This document shows, piece by piece, positions 25,316-35,032 of a stretch of DNA of 64,000 nt. Location: contig JALHNJ010000001.1 in NCBI GenBank assembly GCA_022843585.1, positions 496,001 through 560,000 of the forward strand. Reading direction: 5' to 3'. The notes beneath the pieces were generated by a model. It did no database searches and was not told the DNA's origin. It saw only the letters and a program-made list of their open reading frames with translations. A program made the position numbers and the translations under genes. The stretch is from Chitinophagaceae bacterium (lineage in GTDB: Bacteria; Bacteroidota; Bacteroidia; Chitinophagales; Chitinophagaceae). How positions within the stretch are numbered: position 1 is the first letter of the stretch; every line of letters begins with the position of its first letter.

Positions 25316-28300
25316 TTATCTCACATGTACTTTGCCTTCTGCTAATCTGCGTCCGGCTGCATCACCTACTACTACAAAATAAATACCACGGGCTGCATTG
25401 CTCATGTTTATTGGTATCAATGTATAAGGCCCGGTGATTGGGAATATTTTGCTGAATGCTTTATTGCCTTTTGCATCATAAACATTGATCGTTCTGGAAG
25501 TACTGTTACCTCCATTGTTATAATAAGACACGGTAAAGTTCCCATCATTTGGGCTTGGGAAGATGAACAGTTTATTACTTACTGTAGCATCAATTATTAA
25601 TTCAGGAGATTGACTAGAGCAGGTAACACCGCTAAATGCTTCCTGTATAGTTACACGATAGGTGCCAACTTGCTCAATATTTACTGTTCTTGTATTACCC
25701 GGATTTGCTACTGCAGTTCCATTAAACAACCAACTTGTAGTTAATACACCTCCTGAGGAAACACTTGGTGTAGCCGTAAGTAAGCTTGTTTGTCCAGGTA
25801 ACAAGCTGGTTAATGTAGCTGTTAAGCCAACCGTTGGTAACTGACGAACAGTTAATATTCCCGTACCAGATATTGTTGGTGCAGTACAAGTAGTATTGGA
25901 TAATTGTACACGATATAAATAACCATTCATACTTATCGGTGCATTGGTAATGGAGAGGGTGGCTGTATTAGCGCCGCTGTAAACACCACCATTGTTTATA
26001 TTATTAAAGCCTCCACCAGTATTTACCTGCCACTGATAGGTGATAGGTTGTGTGCTTGAGGCTGTTACATTAAAGTTGGTGTTGCTGCCAGAACAAATTT
26101 CTCTTGCAGTCTCAACTTGCGCTGCAATCGACACTGGACTTATCACCGTTAACGTAGCAACGGCTGATGTTGCTGCCGGAGCACAAGTACCTGTTACCAC
26201 AACTCTGTATTGATTGCCATTCATACCGGCAGTTGCGCCTGTTACCGTATAAGAAGAAGCGGTAGCAGTTGGAATATCTGTAAATCCTGAACCTGTATTT
26301 ACCTGCCATTGATAACCAATACCTGTTCCACTTGCTGTTGAATTAAATGTATTATTGCCACCCACACAAATTGTAGCATTGGTTGGATTAGCGGAAATTG
26401 CGGGCAATGTATTTACCGTTAGTGTTGCTGCATTGGAAACACCTGGTGTGGTACATGTAGCATTGGTTAGTTGAGCCCGGTATTGGTAACCACTCATTGA
26501 ATTTGTAGCTCCAGTTATAGTTAATGTAGCAGCATTAGTACCCGAATAAGGAGCACCAGCAGGCACATTTACAAAACCAGATCCTGTGTTTACCTGCCAT
26601 TGATAAATAACTCCTGTTCCACTACCTGCTATCGTAAAGCTGGCATTTCCTCCATCACATACTGTTGTATTTGCTGGTTGACTTGTTACGGCAACTGATG
26701 TTACTACGGTAAGTGTTGCTGCATTAGAAGTAGCTGGTGATGGACAATTTCCTGAAACTACACAACGATATTGGTCGCCATTCATTGCGCCAGTGATACC
26801 AGTAATAGTATACGATGATGATGTAGCAGTTGGAATATTAGTAAAGGCTGGAATAGCTGCAGTACTAACTTGCCATTGATGAGTTAAACCTGAACCTGTG
26901 GCTGCAACGCTAAATGTATGATTACCACCAGCACATAATGTGATGCTTTGCGGATTTGCAGTGATAGCTGGTGCTATATTTACAGTTAATGAAGCCGCAG
27001 CAGAAGTAGTGCTTCCACACTGAGTACTAACAACTACACGGTATTGATTTCCGCTCATACCTGCAGTTACACCGGTAAGATTTAAGGTAGCAGCAGTTGC
27101 ACCACCAATATTGGTAAATGCGGGCACTGCCGGAGTGCTTATTTGCCATTGATAAGTACCAGTGGCTACAACAGTAAATGTAGCGTTAGCACCTGAACAT
27201 ACCGTTTGTGATGCAGGTGGGGTAGTAATAACCGGACCGGCACCCGGGTTTACAGTAAAAGTGATAGCTCTTGTTTGAACTACGGTTCCCGCAGTGCCAG
27301 TAACTGTTACGGTATATGTTCCAGCATGTAATGCAGCAGCATTAGTTATTGAAACGGTTGTACTTGCATTACCAGTAGTAAGCGGATTTGTTCCAAATAC
27401 TACAACGGGTGCTACTGGTGTAGTTGGACTAACAGATGATGTGAGAACAATATTATCTGTGAAACCTGGTGAATAAGTTGCGGTTAATGTTGTTTGCAAT
27501 GCACCTGGTGCAGGGCATGGTGATACTACGGGTGTTGGGCTGCTGAATGTAAAGCTAGATGTTGCAAGAGGGCTTTCCCAAACACCACGGCCATATGTTG
27601 CTACTCTAATTTTTTGAGAGGAGGCCTGAATTTCTAATTCATTAATAGCAACCATCGGCAGATTATCAGAATAATCTGCCCAGATGCCTGCACCTTCTAT
27701 CTGGTGGTAAACACCAATGTTCATTCCAACATAGAGATTGCGGGGTGTATTGTTATCTACAACAATTGCTCTTGCAACAATTCCTGGAAGATTAGACGAA
27801 ATATTTGTCCAGTTAATACCGCCATCGTTTGATACAAGAATTCTATTAGTAATGCTGTTGCAAGCAACCCAGATTTTTGAAGGGTTAGTTGGGTCAACTG
27901 CTATATCATTAATGGTAGAAGGAGCAGATCTTGTTGCCCAGTTAGCCCCATCATCTGTTGTTACCCATAAGGTAGCACCTCTTGATGCGTAAATGGTAGT
28001 GGGGGCAGAAGGTGCTATTGCAAGGTCGGTAACTAAGGAGTTGATTACACCGGATGATATATTTGTCCAGCTTGAACCACCATTCACAGATTTCCAAACT
28101 CCTGTCCAGCCACCATATAAAATAGCTTCATTAGTGGGATGGATTTCTAAAGGAGTTACCCAATCACCCGGAGCCGGCCTCGGAAGACTAGAATAACTAT
28201 TTCCTCCGTTAGTAGACCGATAAATACTACCGTTTTGACTGGTACCCCAAAGATTTAAATGATTAGTAGGACTTACCAAACCTTCCATACCATCAGCACC

Positions 28301-29764
28301 TAACCAATCTACCCAGTTTCCAGCAGCTTGCCGGGTTGCACTTCCATTATCTTGTGCGCCACCCGTTATTACATTTGGATTGGTTGGAGAATTATCAAAG
28401 CGATAGAATTGGCGAATGCCTAATCCGTTTGAAATATCGATCCAGTTATCTCCGGCATCTAAGCTTTTAAAAATACCGCCATCAGATAAAGAATAAAGAG
28501 TGCTGTTTATCCAATACAATCCGTGTACATCAGCATGATTATAACCGATGCTGTTTGGCAACGACCAGGCAGTGATAGCAGTAAAACTATTTCCTTCATT
28601 GATTGACTTGAAACAAATGATTCCTGCAATATATACTTCTGCAGCATTAGTTGGAGATACATCCAATGCCATATCGTAACCAGCTTGTCCGGTTGTCCCT
28701 GTGCCATTTGTTTCATAACCAAAAAAGTTAGTTCCACTGGCAGGGTTGCCAACTACTGTAGTCATATAGTTTAATCCGGCATCAGTTGATTTATACATTC
28801 GTCCAAATAAATTTCCACTTGCTTGCACTATATACACATAGTTTGGATTAGCAGGAGTTACAGCTACCATGGAACGACCCGTATTAGTAATGCCCTGGGC
28901 AACTCCAATAGCTGTCCACGAAACACCCATATCTGTTGATCTTATTACTTCAGTATTTCCAACAGCATACATAATATTCAAATCGTTTGGCTTGAATTCT
29001 ATATCTTCTTTATGTCCACTACGTACTTGTGTCCAGCTTGTACCTCCATTAACAGATCTGTAAAGACCTACACTGGTACATGCAAAAACAATATTTGTTG
29101 AAGTAGGATGTAGTAGTATTTTATAGATAGTGCCCGAAGGACCACTACCAGTATTTGACCATGTTGCGCCTGCATCAGTAGATTTAATTAAACCGTTGGA
29201 ACCGCTTGTGCCCGCATAAACAATATTTTGATTAGCAGGGTCAATTGCTAATGAAAATACAGACATCCAGGTGGAGTTATTATCAACAAGGGGTGCCCAT
29301 GTTGCACCCGCATTAGTGGTCTTCCAAATACCTCCTCCCGGGGAACTTACATATATTATTGACTCGTTAGATGGATGAATAGCCATTGATGTTAATCTTC
29401 CGGTACCCGGATTCCAGCTGGTTGTTCTAACCCATGTTGAAGGCCCTAACTCTGTCCAGCTTGCTGCTTCAGTTTGGGTAGCTTCCAATGAAGGCCGGCT
29501 CTGCAGGTATTTATTCCATTCTTCCTGTGCAGAAATGAAAAATCCATTTTCATCTATATGAAATTTGCGTTCATAATACCAGCGTTGAAAATGCTTATAT
29601 CCAGTACCACGACCAGTGCCTATAGTTTCAAATAGTCTGTCAGCCTGTCTTTTTGCTTCATCAATCGAAATATCATTTCGATCCATTATTTCGTAAACAT
29701 TTTGTTGCGCAGAAGCTGCAATAGAGAATAATGTAAGTAAAAGGAAGGGGATAATTTTTTTCAT
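25316..29764 (-). CDS. T9SS-exported BNR/sortilin-like propeller protein with tandem Ig-like domains
   Basis: The 1482-residue protein has a signal peptide (1-19, ending AASA). Two large parts follow. Roughly residues 90-760 hold many Asp-box repeats of the form S-x-D/N-x-G-x-x-W (STDAGATWS, SVNGGTSWT, SLDAGDNWI, NDGGINWT), as in sortilin/VPS10, sialidase and GH74 propellers. Roughly 780-1310 hold about six Ig-like modules with repeated WQVNTGSGF and GNQYRVVV motifs. The last 80 residues form a type A T9SS sorting domain (FIFPSPNDGNFTV, then GNKAF, ending GRRLAEGKVHVR). It should be secreted or surface-attached. No catalytic residues of sialidases are evident, so binding or adhesion is more likely than hydrolysis. 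Confidence 0.88.
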   Translation of the reverse strand: MKKIIPFLLLTLFSIAASAQQNVYEIMDRNDISIDEAKRQADRLFETIGTGRGTGYKHFQRWYYERKFHIDENGFFISAQEEWNKYLQSRPSLEATQTEAASWTELGPSTWVRTTSWNPGTGRLTSMAIHPSNESIIYVSSPGGGIWKTTNAGATWAPLVDNNSTWMSVFSLAIDPANQNIVYAGTSGSNGLIKSTDAGATWSNTGSGPSGTIYKILLHPTSTNIVFACTSVGLYRSVNGGTSWTQVRSGHKEDIEFKPNDLNIMYAVGNTEVIRSTDMGVSWTAIGVAQGITNTGRSMVAVTPANPNYVYIVQASGNLFGRMYKSTDAGLNYMTTVVGNPASGTNFFGYETNGTGTTGQAGYDMALDVSPTNAAEVYIAGIICFKSINEGNSFTAITAWSLPNSIGYNHADVHGLYWINSTLYSLSDGGIFKSLDAGDNWIDISNGLGIRQFYRFDNSPTNPNVITGGAQDNGSATRQAAGNWVDWLGADGMEGLVSPTNHLNLWGTSQNGSIYRSTNGGNSYSSLPRPAPGDWVTPLEIHPTNEAILYGGWTGVWKSVNGGSSWTNISSGVINSLVTDLAIAPSAPTTIYASRGATLWVTTDDGANWATRSAPSTINDIAVDPTNPSKIWVACNSITNRILVSNDGGINWTNISSNLPGIVARAIVVDNNTPRNLYVGMNIGVYHQIEGAGIWADYSDNLPMVAINELEIQASSQKIRVATYGRGVWESPLATSSFTFSSPTPVVSPCPAPGALQTTLTATYSPGFTDNIVLTSSVSPTTPVAPVVVFGTNPLTTGNASTTVSITNAAALHAGTYTVTVTGTAGTVVQTRAITFTVNPGAGPVITTPPASQTVCSGANATFTVVATGTYQWQISTPAVPAFTNIGGATAATLNLTGVTAGMSGNQYRVVVSTQCGSTTSAAASLTVNIAPAITANPQSITLCAGGNHTFSVAATGSGLTHQWQVSTAAIPAFTNIPTATSSSYTITGITGAMNGDQYRCVVSGNCPSPATSNAATLTVVTSVAVTSQPANTTVCDGGNASFTIAGSGTGVIYQWQVNTGSGFVNVPAGAPYSGTNAATLTITGATNSMSGYQYRAQLTNATCTTPGVSNAATLTVNTLPAISANPTNATICVGGNNTFNSTASGTGIGYQWQVNTGSGFTDIPTATASSYTVTGATAGMNGNQYRVVVTGTCAPAATSAVATLTVISPVSIAAQVETAREICSGSNTNFNVTASSTQPITYQWQVNTGGGFNNINNGGVYSGANTATLSITNAPISMNGYLYRVQLSNTTCTAPTISGTGILTVRQLPTVGLTATLTSLLPGQTSLLTATPSVSSGGVLTTSWLFNGTAVANPGNTRTVNIEQVGTYRVTIQEAFSGVTCSSQSPELIIDATVSNKLFIFPSPNDGNFTVSYYNNGGNSTSRTINVYDAKGNKAFSKIFPITGPYTLIPINMSNAARGIYFVVVGDAAGRRLAEGKVHVR

Positions 29765-29900
29765 AAATAGTAGTTCTTGAGTAGTTGTTTGGGGAAATCA
29801 AAAATATATAATATGTTCTAGAAAAGGTTATCTATAAAGCAATATAGGCAAACGATTGATGGACATTGAAGTACTTTTACCATGAACATTGCGTATAATT

Positions 29901-30869
29901 TTATTCATGTTCTCTTCCTTTAATCGTTGCATTTTTCCAGGAGTTGTTAAGTGTTTCAAATTCCTTTAACTCTTCTGCAGAAAATTCTTTATTGGAGAGT
30001 TTGGTTAAATCAGGTTGTCCCGCATTTATCCAGGCCGTGTACCAGAAAGATGCCACTGCAAAAATGGATTGGCGCATTCTTCGTTCAATCATTCCTAATA
30101 ATTTTTTATCATACGCTTTGGAGAATGCTGATGAGTATTGGCGAATCGTAATGCCATTTCTTTCTTCATAAGCAAATTTTTGATCGCCGGGAAAATTGTT
30201 GGATAACTCTTTCTCAAATTTTAAAACCGTGTCGGCTGCCGCCGCACTTTCCATTACACGTTGCCAGATAAAATCAGCCGGATTTTTAATGTACTCTGCT
30301 TTGCCAATAAAAAAATCCCATTCTTTATCGGCCAATAATTCTGGTACACGACTTTCCCAAAATCCATGAATACCTTTTTGATCAGTGAATTGACCATTGT
30401 GATTTTTTGTGGCATGTAGCGGAACATGTGAATCCGCAATATAATGACCTATCTCGGCAGAGTATTTTAAAATTTTAGCCTGGTTTTTTTCTTTGAATGC
30501 ATCGGTAAGCCGGTATAACATGGTTTGCAGCCACCAGGGAACAATGCCATATGTGTTAAGTGTGTCTTCTGAATATTTAGCCACTGCATCATTCCATTTT
30601 CTGGGCAAAGAATCATATGGGTAAACACCGTAATGATCAATATCTATGTAATGGCGGGGGCCTTCCTCGGGTATAGCATATCTTCTTTTGTCGGGATCAA
30701 CAGCATGTTCGGATAAAAAATCAATCTGTGGTTTATATAGTGCTATCATCTCAGGCGGTAATAAGAAAACTGCATAGTAGTTGATTTTCTTATGCGCAAA
30801 AAACCCCCAACAGAACGACTGTTGTGCAATAAATGAAAGGGTTATAAGAAGAAGAATTTTCTTAAACAT
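29901..30869 (-). CDS. Zinc-dependent phospholipase C / S1-P1 nuclease-like exported protein
   Basis: A 322-residue protein with a signal peptide (MFKKILLLITLSFIAQQSFC). The mature N-terminus begins WGFFAHKKINYYAVFLLPP. This W...H start, the later PRHYIDIDHYG, the helix with IGHYIADSHVPLHATKNHNGQ and HGFWESRVPE are the metal-binding features of the zinc phospholipase C / S1-P1 nuclease fold. The family uses three zinc ions held by Trp1, His and Asp. The substrate is not clear. It lies 12 bp downstream of the DUF502 gene and is surely cotranscribed with it. Confidence 0.87.
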   Translation of the reverse strand: MFKKILLLITLSFIAQQSFCWGFFAHKKINYYAVFLLPPEMIALYKPQIDFLSEHAVDPDKRRYAIPEEGPRHYIDIDHYGVYPYDSLPRKWNDAVAKYSEDTLNTYGIVPWWLQTMLYRLTDAFKEKNQAKILKYSAEIGHYIADSHVPLHATKNHNGQFTDQKGIHGFWESRVPELLADKEWDFFIGKAEYIKNPADFIWQRVMESAAAADTVLKFEKELSNNFPGDQKFAYEERNGITIRQYSSAFSKAYDKKLLGMIERRMRQSIFAVASFWYTAWINAGQPDLTKLSNKEFSAEELKEFETLNNSWKNATIKGREHE

Positions 30870-30881
30870 GTTGAATGACGT

Positions 30882-31517
30882 TTAACTGCTAAGATTTTTT
30901 GATTCAATCTTAGTATCCCCGCTTCTTTCCGCATCCAAATCTACCACACCGCCAGTTACGGCATATTTCATAGCTTCTCCGGAAGTGATGTGTTCTATCT
31001 TTCGTACTTTATCATTTGGTAAAATGTAAAGCTGCCCGGCAAAGTTGTAAGCCTGCGGTACATAAACGGCTACTTTATCAGCACCCATTTCAAATTTTTG
31101 CATTTCTTCATCTGTAAGAAAACCAATGATCCAAACATCATCAGAAAATACGTTGGCTAAAACGGCTTTGTTGAATTTTCGTTTATCGCCGGCAAAAGCT
31201 TCAAAAAAATCTTTAGTAGAGGTGTAGATAAATTTAATACCCGGTGTTCGTTCCATCCATTGATCAAAAAAACTAAGGAAACTCCCCATTAAGAAAGTGG
31301 AACTTACCCATCCTACAAGTATCACAAATAATATAATGATAACAAAGCCGAGCCCGGGAATATTGACATAAGGCCGTAAAATGCTATCCACTTTATCAAA
31401 CAACCAGTATAAAATATAACCAGTGATACCAATAGGTGCTAGTATAATAAGACCCTGTATAAAAAAGCGGAGAATCTGCTTAACAGTGCTTGTTTTTGCC
31501 TTCAATGTCTTACTCAT
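30882..31517 (-). CDS. DUF502 family membrane protein
   Basis: A 211-residue protein with two membrane spans (FFIQGLIILAPIGITGYILYWLF and GLGFVIIILFVILVGWVSSTFL) and a soluble C-terminal domain. The family signatures IPGLGFVIIILFVILVG, RTPGIKFIYTSTKDFFEAF and VAVYVPQAYNFAGQLYILP are present. Function is unknown; the family is widespread in bacteria and plants. It is the first gene of a two-gene unit with the zinc phospholipase C-like gene. Confidence 0.9.
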   Translation of the reverse strand: MSKTLKAKTSTVKQILRFFIQGLIILAPIGITGYILYWLFDKVDSILRPYVNIPGLGFVIIILFVILVGWVSSTFLMGSFLSFFDQWMERTPGIKFIYTSTKDFFEAFAGDKRKFNKAVLANVFSDDVWIIGFLTDEEMQKFEMGADKVAVYVPQAYNFAGQLYILPNDKVRKIEHITSGEAMKYAVTGGVVDLDAERSGDTKIESKNLSS

Positions 31518-31684
31518 AAGCTGGTTTGCAAGGCTAAGGTAGTATAAAAAACAGGTGGTATGCTAAAGCTACAGCGGTCAGTTGGCATAAAATCAAATTA
31601 ACGGTTGTATGTAAAGTAACCTTACAAAGTATAATAAGTGAAAAAAGTCGGTAAAAAATCGGTGAACGGTCGAAAATAAAGGAT

Positions 31685-31742
31685 GGAAACTTTGGCAACG
31701 CAAAAAGTTTCCATAGTTTTGTGTCCGATTTTGAAACTATGG
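31685..31742 (+). promoter_or_regulatory. Nested palindromes at the tetR start, probable autoregulatory operator
   Basis: Two overlapping inverted repeats are visible. The first is GGAAACTTT (31685-31693) with AAAGTTTCC (31704-31712). The second is CCATAGTTT (31711-31719) with AAACTATGG (31734-31742), whose right arm contains the ATG of the TetR gene (31739). TetR-type repressors bind palindromes of this size, so this is probably the operator for the efflux operon. The half-site TTTCCATAGTT recurs after the operon at 38900-38910. Confidence 0.6.
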
Positions 31743-32377
31743 AGATAAAAGATAGAATATTATTAAAAGCAGAAGAGTTGTTTATGCAGTATGGCATCCG
31801 CTCCGTGTCGATGGATGATATAGCCAATGGTTTGGGTATGTCCAAAAAAACCCTGTATCAATACTTTGCTGATAAAGATGAGCTGGTTGAAGCGGTTGTA
31901 AATGGGCACATTTCCATATCTGAAGGTGATTGTATGAATTGCCGGGAAGGAGCTAAAGATGCCATCCATGAAATTTTTCTGACGATGGAGCATGTTAGCC
32001 AGGAAGTGAAGAATATGAACCCGATGCTTCTTTATGATTTAGAGAAATTTCATTTTAAAGCATTCCAGCGGTTTAAAGACTATAAGGATAAGTTCCTGCT
32101 GCAAATTATACGTAACAATATTGAATGGGGTATAAGGGAAGAATTGTATCGCTCCGATCTGAATATTGATATTTTATCAAAATACAGGATCGAGTCTATC
32201 ATGATCCCTTTTAATGTAGCCGTTTTCCCCCCGGGTAAATATAACCTGGCCCAAACGTCGGCTATTCTGATCGAAAATTTTACGTACGGTCTTGCTACTA
32301 TTAAAGGACACAAGCTGATTCAGAAATACAATGAACAAAGAAATAAAAACCTTTCGTATGAAGAGAGTAAGAAATAA
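31739..32377 (+). CDS. TetR/AcrR-family transcriptional regulator
   Basis: A 212-residue regulator with an N-terminal TetR helix-turn-helix: ILLKAEELFMQYGIRSVSMDDIANGLGMSKKTLYQYFADKDELV (about 7-50). The rest is the helical ligand-binding domain. I chose ATG 31739; an in-frame GTG at 31721 would add six residues, but the ATG gives the normal family start and lies inside a palindrome. It is the first gene of the tetR-tolC-adaptor-permease operon and overlaps the next gene. It probably represses the pump until its ligand, maybe a substrate of the pump, binds. Confidence 0.92.
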   Translation: MEIKDRILLKAEELFMQYGIRSVSMDDIANGLGMSKKTLYQYFADKDELVEAVVNGHISISEGDCMNCREGAKDAIHEIFLTMEHVSQEVKNMNPMLLYDLEKFHFKAFQRFKDYKDKFLLQIIRNNIEWGIREELYRSDLNIDILSKYRIESIMIPFNVAVFPPGKYNLAQTSAILIENFTYGLATIKGHKLIQKYNEQRNKNLSYEESKK

Positions 32378-33773
32378 CAGATGGTTGTTGGTAGTATGTA
32401 TGTTGCCCTCCATTGCATTTGCGCAAAGCGATACTGCAAAAATTATCCGGCATGAATTTACCATTCAACAAGCGGTTGATTATGCAATCAAGAATAATGT
32501 GAATGTAAAAAATGCATTGGTAGATATACAATTGCAGCAAGAGCAAAACCGGGAGTTTACTGCTAATGCCTATCCGCATATTAATGCACAATTAGGTACC
32601 ACGTATAACCCGGCCGTAGCTACACAGGTGTTGCCCAATTTTATTTCGCCGGCTACTTACCAGGTGTTAATTGACCAGGGAGTAAAAGATGGTAATGGCA
32701 ACCCCATAACAATGCCTAACGATTTTGGATTTATTGCGGCGCAGTTTGGAACCAGGTTCAGTGCCACAGCAGGCATCAGCCTTTCTCAAATATTATTTGA
32801 CGGGCAGGTATTTGTGGGATTGCTGGCACGGCCCACCGCTGTTGAATTTAGAAGAAAGAATATGGAAGTAACGGCTGAGATGATAAAAGCCAACATCTAT
32901 AAAGTGTATTACCAATTAGTAGTTAGTAAAACACAAATAGAGTTGCTGGATGCAAATATTTCGTTGCTGGAGAAATTATTGAAAGACACCAGGATTATTT
33001 ATGAGAATGGTTTTAGAGAGCAATTGGATGTAGATAAAGTAACCGTGCAACTGGCTAACCTGCAAACGGAGAAAACGAAAGTGTTGAATGTTATCTCTAA
33101 TGGATATTATGGTTTGAAAGTATTGATGGGCATGCCAGTAAAGGATGAGTTGGTGCTTACCGATAAATTAACTGAAGATCAAATAAAAGAAGGGATACTG
33201 GAAAAAAGCATCTATTCGTACGAAGACAGGAAAGAATATCAGTATGCACAAATTGGTAAAACATTGAATGACTATAATGTTCGCCGCTATAAATTAAGCC
33301 AGATACCTACGATCAGCCTGAATGCATTATATGCTAAAAATGCCCAGCGGGATAAATGGAATTTCTTTGGAAGAGGAGATTGGTTTTCTGTTTCTAATAT
33401 CAACCTCAATATCAACATTCCGATCTTCAACGGATTTCTTACAAAATCTAAAATTGCACAGGCGCAATTAGAAGGTAGGAAAATTGACAACCAACTTGAT
33501 GCATTAAAACTTTCTATAGATAATGAAGTGGCAATAGCCCGCAATAATTACCGCACAGCAATTACCACCATGGATTTTCAAAAGAAGAATATGGAGCTGG
33601 CAGAGAAAGTGTACCAGCAAACAAAAAAGAAATATGAAATAGGTACGGGTTCCCAAATGGAAATTAATACAGCGCAAACAGATATGAAAACCGCACAAAC
33701 CAATTATATAACCGCATTGTACGATGCTATTATTGCTAAGGTTGACTTTATGAAAGCAACTGGCAAACTATAA
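32358..33773 (+). CDS. TolC-family outer-membrane efflux channel
   Basis: The protein (471 residues from ATG 32358) has a signal peptide (NRWLLVVCMLPSIAFAQ) and the two repeated OEP domains of TolC-type channels. FTIQQAVDYAIKNNVNVKNALVDIQLQQEQ near the start and QLDALKLSIDNEVAIARNNYRTAITTMDFQKKNMELAEKVYQQTKKKYEIGTGSQMEINTAQTD near the end are the coiled tunnel helices. An upstream in-frame ATG (32331) exists, but the later one has a more normal signal peptide. The gene overlaps tetR by 20 bp. It provides the outer-membrane exit for the RND pump that follows. Confidence 0.93.
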   Translation: MKRVRNNRWLLVVCMLPSIAFAQSDTAKIIRHEFTIQQAVDYAIKNNVNVKNALVDIQLQQEQNREFTANAYPHINAQLGTTYNPAVATQVLPNFISPATYQVLIDQGVKDGNGNPITMPNDFGFIAAQFGTRFSATAGISLSQILFDGQVFVGLLARPTAVEFRRKNMEVTAEMIKANIYKVYYQLVVSKTQIELLDANISLLEKLLKDTRIIYENGFREQLDVDKVTVQLANLQTEKTKVLNVISNGYYGLKVLMGMPVKDELVLTDKLTEDQIKEGILEKSIYSYEDRKEYQYAQIGKTLNDYNVRRYKLSQIPTISLNALYAKNAQRDKWNFFGRGDWFSVSNINLNINIPIFNGFLTKSKIAQAQLEGRKIDNQLDALKLSIDNEVAIARNNYRTAITTMDFQKKNMELAEKVYQQTKKKYEIGTGSQMEINTAQTDMKTAQTNYITALYDAIIAKVDFMKATGKL

Positions 33774-33820
33774 ACACTGATTAAATGATTAATATGATAT
33801 CACTGATTAATAAATTCAAA

Positions 33821-35032
33821 ATGAAAAAAACTACATCTGCAGTACTACTTATTGCTGTTACAGGTCTATTTCTCGCATCCTGCGGAGCAGGCGCAAAAGA
33901 TAAAAAAGGTGGCGTAGGTGATTTGAAAGTGAAACTGGAAAAATTGAAAAAAGAAAAATCATCACTGGATGCGGATATCCGTAAACTGGAAGATGAAATT
34001 GTAAAAGCTGACCCAACCGCTGCACAGCAAGTAAAAAAATTAGTGTCGGTAGATACATTACGTATTCAGGACTTTGTACACTTTATTGAGCTGCAGGGAA
34101 AAATTGGTACGGATGGAGTTGCTTATGTTTCTCCAACCGGGCAAGGTGGAGTTGTAAAAGCGATTTATGTAAAGACCGGCCAGAAAGTAAGCAAAGGTCA
34201 GGTTGTAGCTAAGTTGGATGATGCAATGGCAAGGCAAAGCGTAGTGGCGGCGCAACAACAAACCGGTCAATTAAAAGCAAGACTGGCGCAGGCACAAACG
34301 ATATATGAAAGATACCAGAATTTATGGAAGCAAAATATTGGAGCAGAAATAAATGTAATTAATGCAAAAGCCGATGTCGACGCATTAGCTGCACAACTAA
34401 GAGCTGCAGAGGCACAAGTGGGATTGGCACAAGAACAAGCCAATATGTCGAATGTTCGTGCAGGTATCAGCGGGGTTGTTGACCAGGTTAATGTGAGAGT
34501 GGGAGAGTTTTTCTCTGGTATGAGCCCCGACAGAAAACCACAGATTATGATTGTTAGCTCTGCAGGGTTAAAAGTTGAAGTGCCGGTGCCGGATAATTAT
34601 GTTTCAAAAGTGAAGAAAGGAGATAAGGTGGAAGTATTGGTTACGGAAACTGGTAAACCTGCCTTTCAATCAACCATCAGTGTGGTAGGTGCTGCTATAG
34701 ACCCAACTACCCGATCATTTATGGTAGAAGCAAAATTGGCTTCAGATCCATTGCTAAAGCCAAATCAAACAGCTGTAATGCGAATCCTTGACTATGAAGC
34801 AAAAGCTGCGGTGTCGGTTCCGGTTAATGTGGTACAAACTGATGAGAAAAGTAAGTATGTGTATGTAATGGAGAAAGCAGGCGATAAAATGATAGCCAGA
34901 AAAAAGCAGGTAACTGTAGGTGAAGCGTATAATGGACTAATTGAAATTAAAAGCGGATTGACAGGGGGGGAGCTGATAATTACAGAAGGTTATCAAACGG
35001 TGTATGATGGACAAACTGTAACGACGAATTAG
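33821..35032 (+). CDS. RND efflux periplasmic adaptor (membrane-fusion lipoprotein)
   Basis: A 403-residue protein from ATG 33821, with a signal peptide and lipobox (LFLASCG). A short coiled segment (KLKKEKSSLDADIRKLEDEI) follows, then the biotinyl-lipoyl half-motif GGVVKAIYVKTGQKVSKGQVVAKLD. Next come a long hairpin (QTGQLKARLAQAQTIYERYQNLWKQ) and the beta-barrel and membrane-proximal domains (LKVEVPVPDNYVSKVKKGDKVEV; ending YQTVYDGQTV). It links the permease to the TolC protein. Stretches rich in Lys near the N-terminus are typical of this family. The gene is 47 bp after tolC in the same operon. Confidence 0.93.
   Translation: MKKTTSAVLLIAVTGLFLASCGAGAKDKKGGVGDLKVKLEKLKKEKSSLDADIRKLEDEIVKADPTAAQQVKKLVSVDTLRIQDFVHFIELQGKIGTDGVAYVSPTGQGGVVKAIYVKTGQKVSKGQVVAKLDDAMARQSVVAAQQQTGQLKARLAQAQTIYERYQNLWKQNIGAEINVINAKADVDALAAQLRAAEAQVGLAQEQANMSNVRAGISGVVDQVNVRVGEFFSGMSPDRKPQIMIVSSAGLKVEVPVPDNYVSKVKKGDKVEVLVTETGKPAFQSTISVVGAAIDPTTRSFMVEAKLASDPLLKPNQTAVMRILDYEAKAAVSVPVNVVQTDEKSKYVYVMEKAGDKMIARKKQVTVGEAYNGLIEIKSGLTGGELIITEGYQTVYDGQTVTTN

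Noticed and set aside
25860-27240. Possible tandem DNA repeat or CRISPR-like array
   Set aside because: The repeated motifs (such as the WQVNTG codons) are diverged coding repeats of Ig-like modules with about 240-bp period and no constant repeat or spacers.
31721-31738. GTG start for the TetR gene
   Set aside because: The ATG at 31739 gives the usual TetR N-terminus (MEIKDRILLKAEELF); the extra residues have no counterpart in the family.
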